A stretch of DNA of 56,606 nucleotides, from assembly GCA_948956705.1 (NCBI GenBank), contig CARCZS010000019.1, positions 1 through 56,606 on the forward strand. The letters are read 5' to 3'. The first letter of the stretch is position 1. Every line of letters starts with the position of its first letter. Made by a program: the position numbers and the translations under genes. A model generated the notes under the pieces. It had not been told where the DNA came from. It saw only the letters and a program-made list of their open reading frames with translations, and searched no databases. The stretch comes from an uncultured Phocaeicola sp. (GTDB taxonomy: Bacteria; Bacteroidota; Bacteroidia; Bacteroidales; Bacteroidaceae). Of the stretch, positions 44,809 through 54,864 are shown in pieces.

Positions 44809-46497
44809 TTACCATCCTGGATTATTTTTAGTGATATATGGATTACCCTCTACTTCATCAATTGGCAATGGAACCCATTCATTCTTATTTTCCTTAAACC
44901 CCATATATTGAGCCCTGCTAAACCTTTTAAACAAAGGATCAGTATTTTCCAATTCGCGAAAACGCTCTACTACTTTACCCCAACGAAGCAAGTCAAAGAA
45001 TCGGAAGCCTTCATAGGTAAGTTCTAGAATACGTTCATCTTCAATAGTTCTCATATTAGCTTCTGTTACATGAGGTACTCCTACCCTATCGCGTACTTTG
45101 TTTATTGCTTCTAACGGGGTTATGTTTGCAGTGGCTTTCCCTCCCATTACTACAGCTTCAGCATACATCAGCAAAACATCCGAATAACGAATCATTCTCC
45201 AGTTTACTCCTTGTGCACGTCCATTAAAAAAATGCCCACCAGCATCATCTGTCGGAGGTAAGGTCCAATCCAACCATTTCCTACTACACATTTTATATCC
45301 CATTGCCAACTCATATTGTTCACCAAATGTTCCTTCCTTTGAACCCATTTCTGCTTCCCAATCCTTCCCTTCAAGAAAAGTAACCTTCATACCTTTCGGA
45401 CGTATAATCTCCGATACATTATCATTAAAAACAAACGAACCAAACATACGTGGATCAGTTTCTCCTGTCACTGTTTTTGACGCTACAAATTTATCATATA
45501 ACCAATTGTGCATAACCTGTGCAGAACTATTCGAATTTCTACTTCTATTCATTATACACATTTTACACCGGACATCATTGAACAACCCACTGTCCACAAA
45601 TCCTGGGTTAAATCCTGTATTCAACACTCCGACAAATTGTACTTCAAAAATAGATTCATCATTATTTTCATGTGCCACATCAAAGTTCCATGAATAGTCA
45701 TCTACCAATCTGTAGTTTCCACAATTACCATTAATGATTTCTGCAAAAGCCGCAGCAGCCTCATTATAATAAGTTGTTTGTGAAGTTCCATATTTGGGTT
45801 CAATACCGGATCTATAAAGATATGACTTACCCAAAAGTGCATAAGCAGAAGCTTTCGTCACACGTCCTTTATTTTTAGCATCCCAAAAATTCTTGTCAGG
45901 AAGTAAATCTTTAGCTTTGATCAGATCATCTATAATAAAATCCCAAGCCTCTTCAGGTGTTGCCTGAGGCTTATATTCATTAGGAGCCTTAGGCAATTCT
46001 TTAATCAAAGGAATATTCCTATAATTGATGAATAAAAAGAAATGTGTAAATGCACGAAGAAAATAAGCCTCCCCCAAATATGCATCCTGTAATTCTTTAT
46101 TGCTGAATTCTATTTCAGTAAGACTTTCAATCATTTGGTTAGCTTGGGAAGCAGCTGTATACATTAACTGAAAAGGTTGAACCAATGAATAATAAGAAGG
46201 GGTAAACTCTTCATTATAAGCACCTGGTACTCCATAATCAGCTACCGAACACCCCTCATCACTACGAGTCAACATCAAACCAAATCCACAAGCTCCCAAA
46301 TTACGAGGAGTCGAAATATACCCATAGATACCAAGAATTCCCTTATTACAATTTTCTAGTGTAGTATAAAATGAATTAACGTCTGATTGATTAGGATTCA
46401 CCGCCAAATCATTAAAAATATCTTCACATGAGCCCATCATTCCAATAGTTACAAAACTGATAATGATAACTATAATTTTACGCAACATTATTTTCAT
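44809..46497 (-). CDS. SusD/RagB-type glycan-binding lipoprotein
   Basis: A 562-residue SusD-family protein. The N-terminus has a lipobox MGSC (Cys24) followed by EDIFNDLAVNPNQSD. TPR-like helices (AYLGEAYFLRAFTHFFLFINYRNIPLI) and the C-terminal RILELTYEGFRFFDLLRWGK motif are classic for SusD/RagB. It covers the SusC channel as a lid that binds the sugar polymer. Located 13 bases after susC. Confidence 0.94.
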   Translation of the reverse strand: MKIMLRKIIVIIISFVTIGMMGSCEDIFNDLAVNPNQSDVNSFYTTLENCNKGILGIYGYISTPRNLGACGFGLMLTRSDEGCSVADYGVPGAYNEEFTPSYYSLVQPFQLMYTAASQANQMIESLTEIEFSNKELQDAYLGEAYFLRAFTHFFLFINYRNIPLIKELPKAPNEYKPQATPEEAWDFIIDDLIKAKDLLPDKNFWDAKNKGRVTKASAYALLGKSYLYRSGIEPKYGTSQTTYYNEAAAAFAEIINGNCGNYRLVDDYSWNFDVAHENNDESIFEVQFVGVLNTGFNPGFVDSGLFNDVRCKMCIMNRSRNSNSSAQVMHNWLYDKFVASKTVTGETDPRMFGSFVFNDNVSEIIRPKGMKVTFLEGKDWEAEMGSKEGTFGEQYELAMGYKMCSRKWLDWTLPPTDDAGGHFFNGRAQGVNWRMIRYSDVLLMYAEAVVMGGKATANITPLEAINKVRDRVGVPHVTEANMRTIEDERILELTYEGFRFFDLLRWGKVVERFRELENTDPLFKRFSRAQYMGFKENKNEWVPLPIDEVEGNPYITKNNPGW

Positions 46498-46510
46498 ACT
46501 TATTCTGTTT

Positions 46511-49500
46511 TTAGAAAGTTAAATTGACACCAAGATTATATACTCTAGAATTCATTGTTGCTTCATGAGGACTTTCCTGTGCTTGCCAGAAACCATCCAC
46601 ACCTCTGTCAAACAACACGTTTGAACTAACTTCGGGATCATACAAGGGATATTTTGTGATAGTGAATAAATTTTGTACCCCCGCATATATTCTAAATGAT
46701 TCTATATGGAATTTTTGCAATAATTTCTTATTAAAGGAATAACCGATTTGTAGATTCTTGCATCTGAAATAAGAACCATCCTCCACATAGAATGTACTTG
46801 GAAGCGAGTTTATGCCAGAACTGTTTTTACTATTCAGTTTAGGAGCTTCTGCATTAGGATTTTGCGGAGTCCATGAATTATAGAAAGCATCCTTTAGGGT
46901 AGCACTATTAGCTCCTCCAAAATACCAATCATATTTCATTAAAGCAAAAATATCGTTACCTTGCGTTCCTTGGAAAAAAGCAGTCAAATCCCAATTCTTA
47001 TAACCTACATTTATATTTAAACCATAAGTAAAATCCGGATGAGGATTACCAATATCCGTTTTATCATTCTCATCAATCTTCCCATCCGGTTTTCCTGTCA
47101 ATACACCATTCACACTACCATTATTATCCTGAAAAATAAAATTACCATCATTATCAAAACCTTCCACCACATATCCCCAAAAGGTACCAATAGGCAAGCC
47201 CGGTTTAGTAATAGTAGGACGGTCATTAAAAGAACCACTCATCATCACCTCTGCCTTAATGGGTTGTACTCCCTCACCCAAACTCTTTACTTTATTTCTT
47301 AATGCCGAAATATTGGCAGTAACATCCAAACTCCAATCCTTCCAATTATTACGATAACCTACCGTAAATTCAAAACCTTTATTTTCAACAGATGCAGAAT
47401 TAAAGACTGGCAAATCCCCCCCATTAGTCATAATGGTTTGCCCTGACGATGCTAATGGAAGTAATGGAGCAAGTAAGTCATTATTATCTTTCCAAAAATA
47501 TTCAGCTGTAAAAGAAATTTTATTATTCAGAAAAGCCATTTCCAATGCTACGTTTTTAGATATTGATTTTTCCCAAGTCAAATTTTCCTGAGCAAATTTG
47601 GTTACATAACCATTCATCACACTACTTTGACCAATCTGATTTTCACCGAATACAGAAGGTATTGGACCATAAGCCGTAGAAAGGAAAGAATATGAATCTA
47701 TAAAATTAGCTCCTAATTCACCATAACTAGCTCTAATCTTCATTTTACTTATCCATTCTATATTAAAAAAATTCTCTTCATGTATATTCCAACCCACTGA
47801 AACCGAAGGAAAGTAACCGACCCTATTTCCTTTAGCAAATTTGGAAGATTTATCACTACGAATACTTGCAGAAACAAGATAACGCTCCTTATAGTCATAG
47901 TTCAAGCGAGCAAAAAAGGAGAGTAAAGCTGAATTGTATTCTTCACTTGTTATATCTCCTTTCCCATTAAAAATAGTAATATTAGGACCACCCAAATCTG
48001 TAGAACCAGAACCAATCCCCATAGTTCTATAGTATTCTCTCATCCAACTTGTACCTACCATTGCGTCAATAGTATGACCAGCAAACATATTCTTATAAGT
48101 CAAAATGTTATCAATTGTATAACTAAATCGCTGTCCACGACTTTCAGATAGTGAATTAATCGTTCTGCTATAATCAGGATCTGCATTACCATTCTCATCC
48201 CAATTGGAGTCAAAAGCAATGGACCGAGATATATTATTTGTTGATATATAGTCACCTCCAAGTAGTAGCTTATAATCCAATCCTTTATATAAATTCAGTC
48301 CTATATTCAAACTACCAGTAACATTAACTGTTTTATTTCTTCGAACAGTATTGGAATAAGATGCAAACGGATTAGTAACTTTTCCTTCATTTACATAATA
48401 ATCTTTACCTGCAGATACATACCTTCCCTCTACATCAGTCATTGGAACAGTAGGAATCCCCATCACCATCCTTACTTGAGGCTCCTTATTTGTAAAAGCA
48501 GCAGAAAGAGTTTCACTAACAGTCAAACGTCCTTTCTTAAACGTTCCATTGACACGTGCATTATATTTCTTAAAACCAGAAAATTCCATAATACCTTGCT
48601 GATCAAAATACCCCAAACTTGTATTAAAAGTTGAATATTCACCACCACCAGAAATTGAAGCATTCAAATTATACATAGGAGCATTTCTTAGATATGCATC
48701 TTGCCAGTCAGTATTAATATCAGGATTAGTAGGATGAATATTTTCTAGAGCTTGAGTCTGGTTTGTTGAATTTGCAACAATTTGCTTAGTATATTCGCGA
48801 TGCTCATTTGCATCTAGAAAATCAAGATATTTAGAAGGAGTCTGCAAAGAATAGTTTGCAGAAATTTCAACTTTTGCTTTACCTTTTTGACCATGCTTGG
48901 TAGTTATCAGCACAACCCCATTTGCAGCGCGAGAGCCATAAATGGCAGCCGCCGAACCATCCTTCAGGATTTCTATTGATTCAATATCTGAAGGATTCAA
49001 CGAATTTAGCCCATTATTAGAAAATGCACCATCAATAACATATAAAGGTTCAGTAGCACCAAATGTACCTGCTCCCCGAACAAGTATCTTGATATCTGCC
49101 CCAGCTTCTCCCCCCTTTTGCAATATTTCTACTCCTGGAGCCCTCCCCTGCAAAGCAGCTGCAACAGAATGCCCCATCTGTTTACTCAGTTCTTTTGCAG
49201 GCACTGTCGCCACGGATGCTGTCAAACTAGATTTTTTTTGAGTTCCATAACCAACCACCACCACTTCATCTAATTGTTCCAAATCCTCTTTCAGAGTTAT
49301 ATTCACATTCTTTTCCCCTTCCAAATTAACAGCAAGAGTCTTATAACCGATAAAACTAATAATAAGAGTTGCATTCGCAGGAGCTTTAAGTAAAAACTTA
49401 CCATCCATATCAGTAATAGTACCATTAGTAGTCCCCTTTTCCATCACATTAACTCCTACGATAGGTTCTCCCATAACATCCATCACAAGCCCTGAAATAT

Positions 49501-49831
49501 CTTGTAATTTTTTCTCGTTCAACATGGACTGTTCTACTTCCTTCTTCCGAATAATGATATTTTTATCTTTTATCTCATAAGAAACATTTTGTCCTTCCAA
49601 GATTTGCTCAATAACTTCTTGCAGTTGCTCAGCGTCTATATCAACAATCTTTTTCGTATCTAAATCCCCAGCTATATACACAAATGAATATCCACTTTTT
49701 TCTTTTAGCTCAGTCATAGCTTTTTTCACCGATACTTTATTCATTTTCAATGGTATATTCTGTGAGAAGATATTCAAATTAAGGCAAAGCAAAGCCCCGA
49801 CCAATAATATGGCCTTTCTCTTGTTTTTCAT
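46511..49831 (-). CDS. SusC/RagA TonB-linked receptor with STN domain
   Basis: A 1106-residue SusC protein. Domains in order: signal peptide (1 to about 24), STN domain (about 26-95, IPLKMNKVSVKKAMTEL), carboxypeptidase-regulatory-like beta domain (about 110-182, ISGLVMDVMGEPIVGVNV), TonB box (LDEVVVVGYG, 187-196), plug, and barrel ending in NLGVNLTF. An STN domain marks receptors that signal to a FecR anti-sigma factor, and fecR and an ECF sigma gene lie directly upstream. The first codons ATGAAAAACA can pair with the small RNA core described below. Confidence 0.95.
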   Translation of the reverse strand: MKNKRKAILLVGALLCLNLNIFSQNIPLKMNKVSVKKAMTELKEKSGYSFVYIAGDLDTKKIVDIDAEQLQEVIEQILEGQNVSYEIKDKNIIIRKKEVEQSMLNEKKLQDISGLVMDVMGEPIVGVNVMEKGTTNGTITDMDGKFLLKAPANATLIISFIGYKTLAVNLEGEKNVNITLKEDLEQLDEVVVVGYGTQKKSSLTASVATVPAKELSKQMGHSVAAALQGRAPGVEILQKGGEAGADIKILVRGAGTFGATEPLYVIDGAFSNNGLNSLNPSDIESIEILKDGSAAAIYGSRAANGVVLITTKHGQKGKAKVEISANYSLQTPSKYLDFLDANEHREYTKQIVANSTNQTQALENIHPTNPDINTDWQDAYLRNAPMYNLNASISGGGEYSTFNTSLGYFDQQGIMEFSGFKKYNARVNGTFKKGRLTVSETLSAAFTNKEPQVRMVMGIPTVPMTDVEGRYVSAGKDYYVNEGKVTNPFASYSNTVRRNKTVNVTGSLNIGLNLYKGLDYKLLLGGDYISTNNISRSIAFDSNWDENGNADPDYSRTINSLSESRGQRFSYTIDNILTYKNMFAGHTIDAMVGTSWMREYYRTMGIGSGSTDLGGPNITIFNGKGDITSEEYNSALLSFFARLNYDYKERYLVSASIRSDKSSKFAKGNRVGYFPSVSVGWNIHEENFFNIEWISKMKIRASYGELGANFIDSYSFLSTAYGPIPSVFGENQIGQSSVMNGYVTKFAQENLTWEKSISKNVALEMAFLNNKISFTAEYFWKDNNDLLAPLLPLASSGQTIMTNGGDLPVFNSASVENKGFEFTVGYRNNWKDWSLDVTANISALRNKVKSLGEGVQPIKAEVMMSGSFNDRPTITKPGLPIGTFWGYVVEGFDNDGNFIFQDNNGSVNGVLTGKPDGKIDENDKTDIGNPHPDFTYGLNINVGYKNWDLTAFFQGTQGNDIFALMKYDWYFGGANSATLKDAFYNSWTPQNPNAEAPKLNSKNSSGINSLPSTFYVEDGSYFRCKNLQIGYSFNKKLLQKFHIESFRIYAGVQNLFTITKYPLYDPEVSSNVLFDRGVDGFWQAQESPHEATMNSRVYNLGVNLTF

Positions 49832-49891
49832 AAATTAGTAATTTATTAATTAAAAAATTAAATGAACTTAGCTTTTAAAGAGAAAAATCAT

Positions 49892-49988
49892 TAACTTTGC
49901 ATTCTCTAAAAGCGCACTCACAATCGTAAGTCGAAAAAGAGATTTCATCAAGGTGGGAAAATCCCTATATCTTCCCACCTTTTCTTTT
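49892..49988 (+). ncRNA. Candidate antisense small RNA between fecR and susC
   Basis: TAACTTTG (49892-49899) is a plus-strand -7 box; the -33 part is weak (CTTAG at about 21 bases). Transcription from about 49906 would run to GGTGGGAA (49952-49959) paired with TTCCCACC (49972-49979), followed by TTTTCTTTTT. The RNA of about 83 bases would run opposite to the susC leader. The hairpin could also serve the fecR transcript on the minus strand, but the T run lies on the plus side. Confidence 0.6.
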
Positions 49989-50080
49989 TCATCCCTTTCG
50001 TACCCCTATTACAGTATTACAGCTCTAATTCTATTCATACTTTTAATTTTAAGGTTAAACAATTTTAATCCACTCCCTAC

Positions 50081-51094
50081 TTAATATAAAGTTATATTGT
50101 GTCCTTCAATAATATAATGAATCTTACGGGTCGCAGATAATGCTTCCAAAACTTCCTGAATATTTTGCTCACGATGAACGAAATTTCCATAGAACCTGAA
50201 AGTATTCAAAGTATCACTAGCTATTTGTATTTTCACATTATAACTACGTTCTAACTCCTTCACAACATCCGGCAACAATTCCTCATCAAAAAATAAATAT
50301 CCATTAGTCCATTGTAATGCATTGGAAACAGTAGAATACTCCACATGCATTCTGCCATTCTTTTTATTCAAAACCACCCTTTCATTGGGTAACAAAAAAG
50401 CTTCTTTTTCTTTTTTCAATAAATTATTCAATGCCACTTTTCCTTCGGACAAAGAAACAATGGCTTCTGCATCATCCGGATAATCCCGAAAATTAAATTT
50501 CGTTCCCAATACCTTTACCAGCAAACTATTCGTTTTCACAAGAAATGGAACTTCTTCATTTCGTTTAACTTCAAAATACCCTTCTCCTATCAATTCTATT
50601 TTTCTATTCCCTACTCCGAATCCTTGTGAATATGTTATACGCGATCCGGCATTCAACCACACTAATGTCCCATCCGGCAAGGTCAATTTTGTTCTGGAAC
50701 CAAGAGGAGCCTCCACAATGATATCCGAAAATACCTCTTTTATACTTATTCCACCCCTCCAATAAGAAAAATAAGAAACTGAGAACAATACAACAATAAC
50801 AGCTGCATAACGCCAAAATTTAGACAAACAGAAATTTTCACGTTCTCTTTTATCATTCAACCTCTGATTAGCAATTCTATTTTTAAATTGTTCAAATGCT
50901 TTGCTCTTATCATATTTAACATCCTCTTTCACACTTATGGCAGAAAACCAAATTTCTTGCCGCTGCATAAAATACTTTTCATTTTCCACAGACGCAGCTA
51001 TCCACTCCTTCAGTTCATGCACAGCATTTCCATCCAACTCATTACTTAAATAGGATACTATTAATTCATCAATATGTTCTTTTTCTGCTTTCAT
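50081..51094 (-). CDS. FecR-family anti-sigma factor
   Basis: A 337-residue protein. The cytoplasmic N-terminal part (about 1-80) should bind the sigma factor; one transmembrane helix follows (FWRYAAVIVVLFSVSYFSYW, about 88-107); then the periplasmic FecR domain (VEAPLGSRTKLTLPDGT, WLNAGSRITY, LGTKFNFRDYPDD) and a C-terminal DUF4974-like domain that contacts the STN domain of SusC. It passes the glycan signal to the sigma factor upstream. Confidence 0.93.
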   Translation of the reverse strand: MKAEKEHIDELIVSYLSNELDGNAVHELKEWIAASVENEKYFMQRQEIWFSAISVKEDVKYDKSKAFEQFKNRIANQRLNDKRERENFCLSKFWRYAAVIVVLFSVSYFSYWRGGISIKEVFSDIIVEAPLGSRTKLTLPDGTLVWLNAGSRITYSQGFGVGNRKIELIGEGYFEVKRNEEVPFLVKTNSLLVKVLGTKFNFRDYPDDAEAIVSLSEGKVALNNLLKKEKEAFLLPNERVVLNKKNGRMHVEYSTVSNALQWTNGYLFFDEELLPDVVKELERSYNVKIQIASDTLNTFRFYGNFVHREQNIQEVLEALSATRKIHYIIEGHNITLY

Positions 51095-51164
51095 CTTTGT
51101 TGTTTCTAAAGTGAAGACGATTTATTTTAAATACAGGGTAGTCCTAAAAGAACTTTTTTCTGTT

Positions 51165-51755
51165 TTAACACGAAAAAAATAAAATCAAAGCAATTAAATA
51201 TTTGCTCAATTCAGTCTGAAGGAAAGATAATGCATTCTTTATATGATACTTAACCGTATTTATAGAAATACCTAATTCCTGAGAAATTTCTTCATATTTT
51301 TTCTCCTCAAATCTACTTTTTTCAAAAACACATCTACATTCAACCGGTAGTTTATCTATTGCCATACGGATTTCATGCTCCAATTCACGTTCTAATAATA
51401 TTCCCAAAGGATAATTATCCGACTGCAAATACTTTTCTTCAGACATCTCTTCCGGTACTAAAACTGAAAATGAAATTTCCTTTTTTTCAGATCTAGATTT
51501 CAGATAGTCTATACAACGATTACGAACAGCCTTTATCAGATAACTTCTAATAGAAATAGTAATGTTTAAAGTTTCTCTGATCTCCCAAAGGTGAAATATT
51601 ACATCTCCAACTATAGTTTCCGATAAAAAATTATCGTTCAAATATTGATTTGCTACATGACATAAAAGAACATAATGATAATCATAGATGTATTTATAAG
51701 CATCTTCGTTGCCATTTTTCAGTTGTTCTACAATCAGTTTCTCTGTGTTTTCCAT
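51165..51755 (-). CDS. ECF-type RNA polymerase sigma factor
   Basis: A 196-residue sigma factor: region 2 (AYKYIYDYHYVLLCHVANQYL, then VIFHLWEIRETLNI) and region 4 with the helix-turn-helix KYEEISQELGISINTVKYHIKNALSFLQ. The C-terminal hydrophobic tail (YLIALILFFSC) is common in this Bacteroides group. With the FecR-like gene 70 bases downstream it forms the usual regulator pair that turns on the susC operon. Confidence 0.94.
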   Translation of the reverse strand: MENTEKLIVEQLKNGNEDAYKYIYDYHYVLLCHVANQYLNDNFLSETIVGDVIFHLWEIRETLNITISIRSYLIKAVRNRCIDYLKSRSEKKEISFSVLVPEEMSEEKYLQSDNYPLGILLERELEHEIRMAIDKLPVECRCVFEKSRFEEKKYEEISQELGISINTVKYHIKNALSFLQTELSKYLIALILFFSC

Positions 51756-51792
51756 TTTATTTCTTTTGAAAAAGGAATAAAGTTAACGGGAA

Positions 51793-51800
51793 CAAATTTA
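51793..51800 (-). promoter_or_regulatory. Predicted -7 element of the sigma factor gene
   Basis: Minus-strand TAAATTTG fits TAnnTTTG, 38 bases before the start codon. No clear -33 box. Confidence 0.5.
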
Positions 51801-51929
51801 GAAATTAATTCTGAGTAACTTTATAAAAGAGCAAAAAACAAATCCGTTAATCTTATTATCACACCTCAAATGGTTACAATAAAGACTAACGGATTTCCCT
51901 ATTCTAGTTTTAAAACTATATCCAACACC

Positions 51930-52520
51930 TCAGATAAAACGAATCTGAATCATCACTCCATAAAGATTAAAATCGAAAAGAACCTTATCAGCATCCTTCT
52001 TTAGAAAACGCTTTTTCCCATCTTGCCTAATCTCCGAAACTCTGTTTCCCACAGATTTCAATACCATAGTCAGTGGTTCTGTAAATAATTGTGCATTCAT
52101 ATCCAAATGAGGAGTTATGTTATAGCCGTTTTCTAGCACATTCAAGCGATTTTTTTCTCGTTCTTTTGTTATAAGCAACTACCTCTCTAAATGTACCCAC
52201 CCATATTTCATTTTCCATAGCCTTTACCTATTCCCACAATATTTCAGGATTTTGAAAAGCATTATATCCCTGCGATATTCCATGTATCATTGCCAACTCC
52301 CCATCTACCGGAGCTTACCAAGCTTTCCACCCATTTATCTAAAGACGCAGGAGTCGATTTCAACTTATCTCCCCCGATGTGATATTGTTCAGTACATGTA
52401 CCTACCCCTGTTCCTATCAAATGTATAACTAATAGCACACACTCTGTCACCCTTATAAGGTGCCACATAAACATCTTGTGTGAACCCGTTATCCCTGATC
52501 TCAGCCCCTGTCTGTTTCAC
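51930..52520 (-). pseudogene. Decayed polysaccharide deacetylase (CE4-like) gene
   Basis: Pieces of one protein can be followed through several frames on the minus strand: TGAEIRDNGFTQDVYVAPYKGDRVCAISYTFD split here as QDVYVAPYKGDR and CAISYTFD (start of a CE4 domain, whose next residues should be the metal-binding Asp-Gly), then after a deletion LKSTPASLDKWVESLV, then GYNAFQNPEILWE with a stop, VKAMENEIWVGTFREV, and finally the C-terminal DMNAQLFTEPLTMVLKS to FNLYGVMIQIRFI. At least three frame breaks and a large internal gap, including most of the catalytic domain, show that it is not functional. Confidence 0.78.
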
Positions 52521-53480
52521 CAATTCTATTCGAGGCGATGATTCCGGCATAGAAACATGCTCTTCATATACTCCCGGACGGACAAGTATAGATATTGTTT
52601 TCTTGCTCCCACCAACTGCCGCATTCACTGCTTCCTGAACTGTAAAGAAATCCCCACTCCCATCTTTCGCCACCACATAATCATAACGTCGCACATATTT
52701 TGCCAAAGCCGGCACTTCTTCCATCAAAGCGTCCACAACCAACCCGGCAACTATACGTCCACCATATATATTCAAGTGAGTATTGTCAATTTTCCCTTCC
52801 GGATAAAATTCATATTGTCCTGCTGGAATCCACATAAACAATTTTCTTGAATTCTCGACTCCCATACCGGTAACCAAGTCATGGGTCAATTTATTCAAAT
52901 CAATAAAAGGTACATTCATTTCTCCGGCCACCCGACGGGGAGATTCCAGATATTCCCCATGGGTATCAACCAATACCGGACCTTCTTTTTCATAACTACC
53001 CTTTATCTCCGTCACACCTTTAGGAAGGAAATTACGACGAACTATAGAATTGAACAGTACAGGATTTCCTCCCTTAGCACGTGTTTCATTCACAAAACGT
53101 CTTAAATTATCATCAAAGGTACTTCCGGGCTCTGTATGTAATGTGGCTCTAGGTTTCTCATCATTATGTCCGAATTGAATAAATACATAATCACCTTTAT
53201 GAATTTTAGAAAGCACTATGTCCCAACGTCCTTCATTGATAAAACTGAGTGAACTTCGTCCATTCATAGCGTGATTATCCACCACAACCTCTTCCGTAAA
53301 ATATCCGGGAAGCATTTGTCCCCAACCACGCTCTATATTACCATTCTTCAGACTTTTATTCGCCATGGTAGAATCACCAATCATAAAAATAGTAATGGGG
53401 TCTTTTCTCTCAGCAATAAAAGCCGATAACAGGAGTAAAGCACATAAAACAAGTAATACTTTTAATTTCATGTTTTTCAT
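52389..53480 (-). CDS. CE12-type acetylesterase joined to a truncated CE8 pectin methylesterase
   Basis: From ATG 53480 the product is 363 residues, with signal peptide 1 to about 23. Residues 30-262 are a complete SGNH esterase of the rhamnogalacturonan acetylesterase kind: GDST with Ser37, GRSS (Gly74), GHND with Asn106, and DNTH with Asp232 and His235. Residues about 266-321 are the first 55 or so residues of a CE8 pectin methylesterase (VVAKDGSGDFFTVQEAVNAA, RPGVYEEHV); the remaining 240 or so are missing. After residue 321 the frame continues into the start of a polysaccharide deacetylase and ends after 42 residues. The esterase may still work. An in-frame ATG at 53540 is rejected because the signal peptide starts at 53480. 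Confidence 0.8.
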   Translation of the reverse strand: MKNMKLKVLLVLCALLLLSAFIAERKDPITIFMIGDSTMANKSLKNGNIERGWGQMLPGYFTEEVVVDNHAMNGRSSLSFINEGRWDIVLSKIHKGDYVFIQFGHNDEKPRATLHTEPGSTFDDNLRRFVNETRAKGGNPVLFNSIVRRNFLPKGVTEIKGSYEKEGPVLVDTHGEYLESPRRVAGEMNVPFIDLNKLTHDLVTGMGVENSRKLFMWIPAGQYEFYPEGKIDNTHLNIYGGRIVAGLVVDALMEEVPALAKYVRRYDYVVAKDGSGDFFTVQEAVNAAVGGSKKTISILVRPGVYEEHVSMPESSPRIELVKQTGAEIRDNGFTQDVYVAPYKGDRVCAISYTFDRNRGRYMY

Positions 53481-53508
53481 ATACATTTTATAAGTTAAAA
53501 GATTTAGG

Positions 53509-53516
53509 CAAAAGTA
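53509..53516 (-). promoter_or_regulatory. Predicted -7 element of the CE12-type gene
   Basis: Minus-strand TACTTTTG fits TAnnTTTG, 29 bases before ATG 53480. The rest of 53541-53747 is AT-rich with nothing that I can name. Confidence 0.5.
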
Positions 53517-53747
53517 AATAAGAACAAGAAAAGAAACCATAAAAAATGATACAAGAATATAGAAATTTGTTCAAAATCAATAGTTCAATTACTCTTTCAG
53601 TAAATAAGAACTAATAAAAAAATGTTCAAACAACATCAATTTGCCATTTGAACATTTTTTCAATTCTTCAAGTTCATATCGAAACATTGGAGGTTCTCCT
53701 AAATAGACAAACTCTTCCAAAAAGACAAAAAAATGAATGTCCAACTG

Positions 53748-54599
53748 TCAGAATGATGCAGGCAAAGAAAGTAACTGATACATCAATGTATGTGCCATAC
53801 GTTCTTGACCATTGGTATTAGGATGCAAACGATCATAGCCCGAATCATAGAAATAAATAAGTTGTTCTTCAATCATCGGATTCATACCTGTAACCGAATT
53901 AAAATCTATTACAGGAATTCCCCACAAATTACCTGCTTCCTTAATGCCCTGTACATAAGCATCCACATATTCTCCGCATTTATTCTGATAGCTTTCATCC
54001 GGTTGTACATTCTTTTCGCCGAATTCCGCTAAAGAACGATGCAATGGGGTCAACAAAACAATTTGTTTATCGGGAAACAATTTTTTCAAATGACTCAAAC
54101 CAATATTAATACGGCCTTTATACGTATCATTCGTCATTATAGGAACACGCCTTTTACGCGTTTCCAGTTTTTTAGTTTCACCACGGGCAGCCATCACCTG
54201 CTCTTCTTTCTCTGTAAACCAAGTCCCGACAGGTACACTGCTATTAAAATCATTTGTCCCCATCAAAACCACGATGGCATCAACCTCTTCTCCATGCTCC
54301 TTTTTCAATTGTTCTGCCTGACGGGGTACATCATTCCATTGACGTCCACTCACTCCATACACATAAGGAGTGATATCCAACCATTCTTTCAAAAAATCCC
54401 AATACTTTTTTATGTTATCTCCATAACAATTGGGATCAGTTATCGAGTCTCCTATATAACCAACCTTTTTTCCATACCATGGATGCCGGATATAACCTTT
54501 ATTACATGATTCTTTTCCACAAAGAAACGTTTCCTGTCCGTGTAACAGCAACGGACATGCTAATAAAAGAGCAAATACAATAAACTGTCTGTTTTTCAT
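53748..54599 (-). CDS. Secreted SGNH/GDSL-type esterase
   Basis: A 283-residue protein with signal peptide (1-21, ending LLHG). SGNH blocks are present: GDSITD with Ser52, GVSGRQW (Gly of block II), GTND with Asn116, and DRLHPN with Asp256 and His259. It probably removes acetyl groups from a polysaccharide in the periplasm or at the surface. Located upstream of the other esterase and the sigma/FecR/SusCD genes on the same strand, it is likely part of the same glycan locus, though it has its own promoter. Confidence 0.88.
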   Translation of the reverse strand: MKNRQFIVFALLLACPLLLHGQETFLCGKESCNKGYIRHPWYGKKVGYIGDSITDPNCYGDNIKKYWDFLKEWLDITPYVYGVSGRQWNDVPRQAEQLKKEHGEEVDAIVVLMGTNDFNSSVPVGTWFTEKEEQVMAARGETKKLETRKRRVPIMTNDTYKGRINIGLSHLKKLFPDKQIVLLTPLHRSLAEFGEKNVQPDESYQNKCGEYVDAYVQGIKEAGNLWGIPVIDFNSVTGMNPMIEEQLIYFYDSGYDRLHPNTNGQERMAHTLMYQLLSLPASF

Positions 54600-54635
54600 A
54601 AGTAACTGTTATTTTTTCAATCAGTAAAGTGACAT

Positions 54636-54643
54636 CAAAGATA
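54636..54643 (-). promoter_or_regulatory. Predicted -7 element of the SGNH esterase gene
   Basis: Minus-strand TATCTTTG, 36 bases before the start; a CTG replaces TTG 20 bases upstream. Confidence 0.55.
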
Positions 54644-54829
54644 TAAAATAAGAAATAGAAAAACAGCTATCACATACTTTTATTTTCATTTGCCCTCTTC
54701 TATCATTCATAAGACAAAAAGTCCGAAAGGTCATAATAAACAAAACTTTACATTTTTAAATTAATTTGTTAACAAGGTGCGATATATTTATAAAGCATGT
54801 TATAAAACGGCGAAATACAGACTAAAAAC

Positions 54830-54859
54830 TTGCTATTATAAACAAAGTCCGTATCTTTG
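54830..54859 (+). promoter_or_regulatory. Promoter of small RNA 2
   Basis: TTG (54830-54832), 19 bases, TATCTTTG (54852-54859): same spacing as in small RNA 1. Confidence 0.85.
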
Positions 54860-54864
54860 CAATG

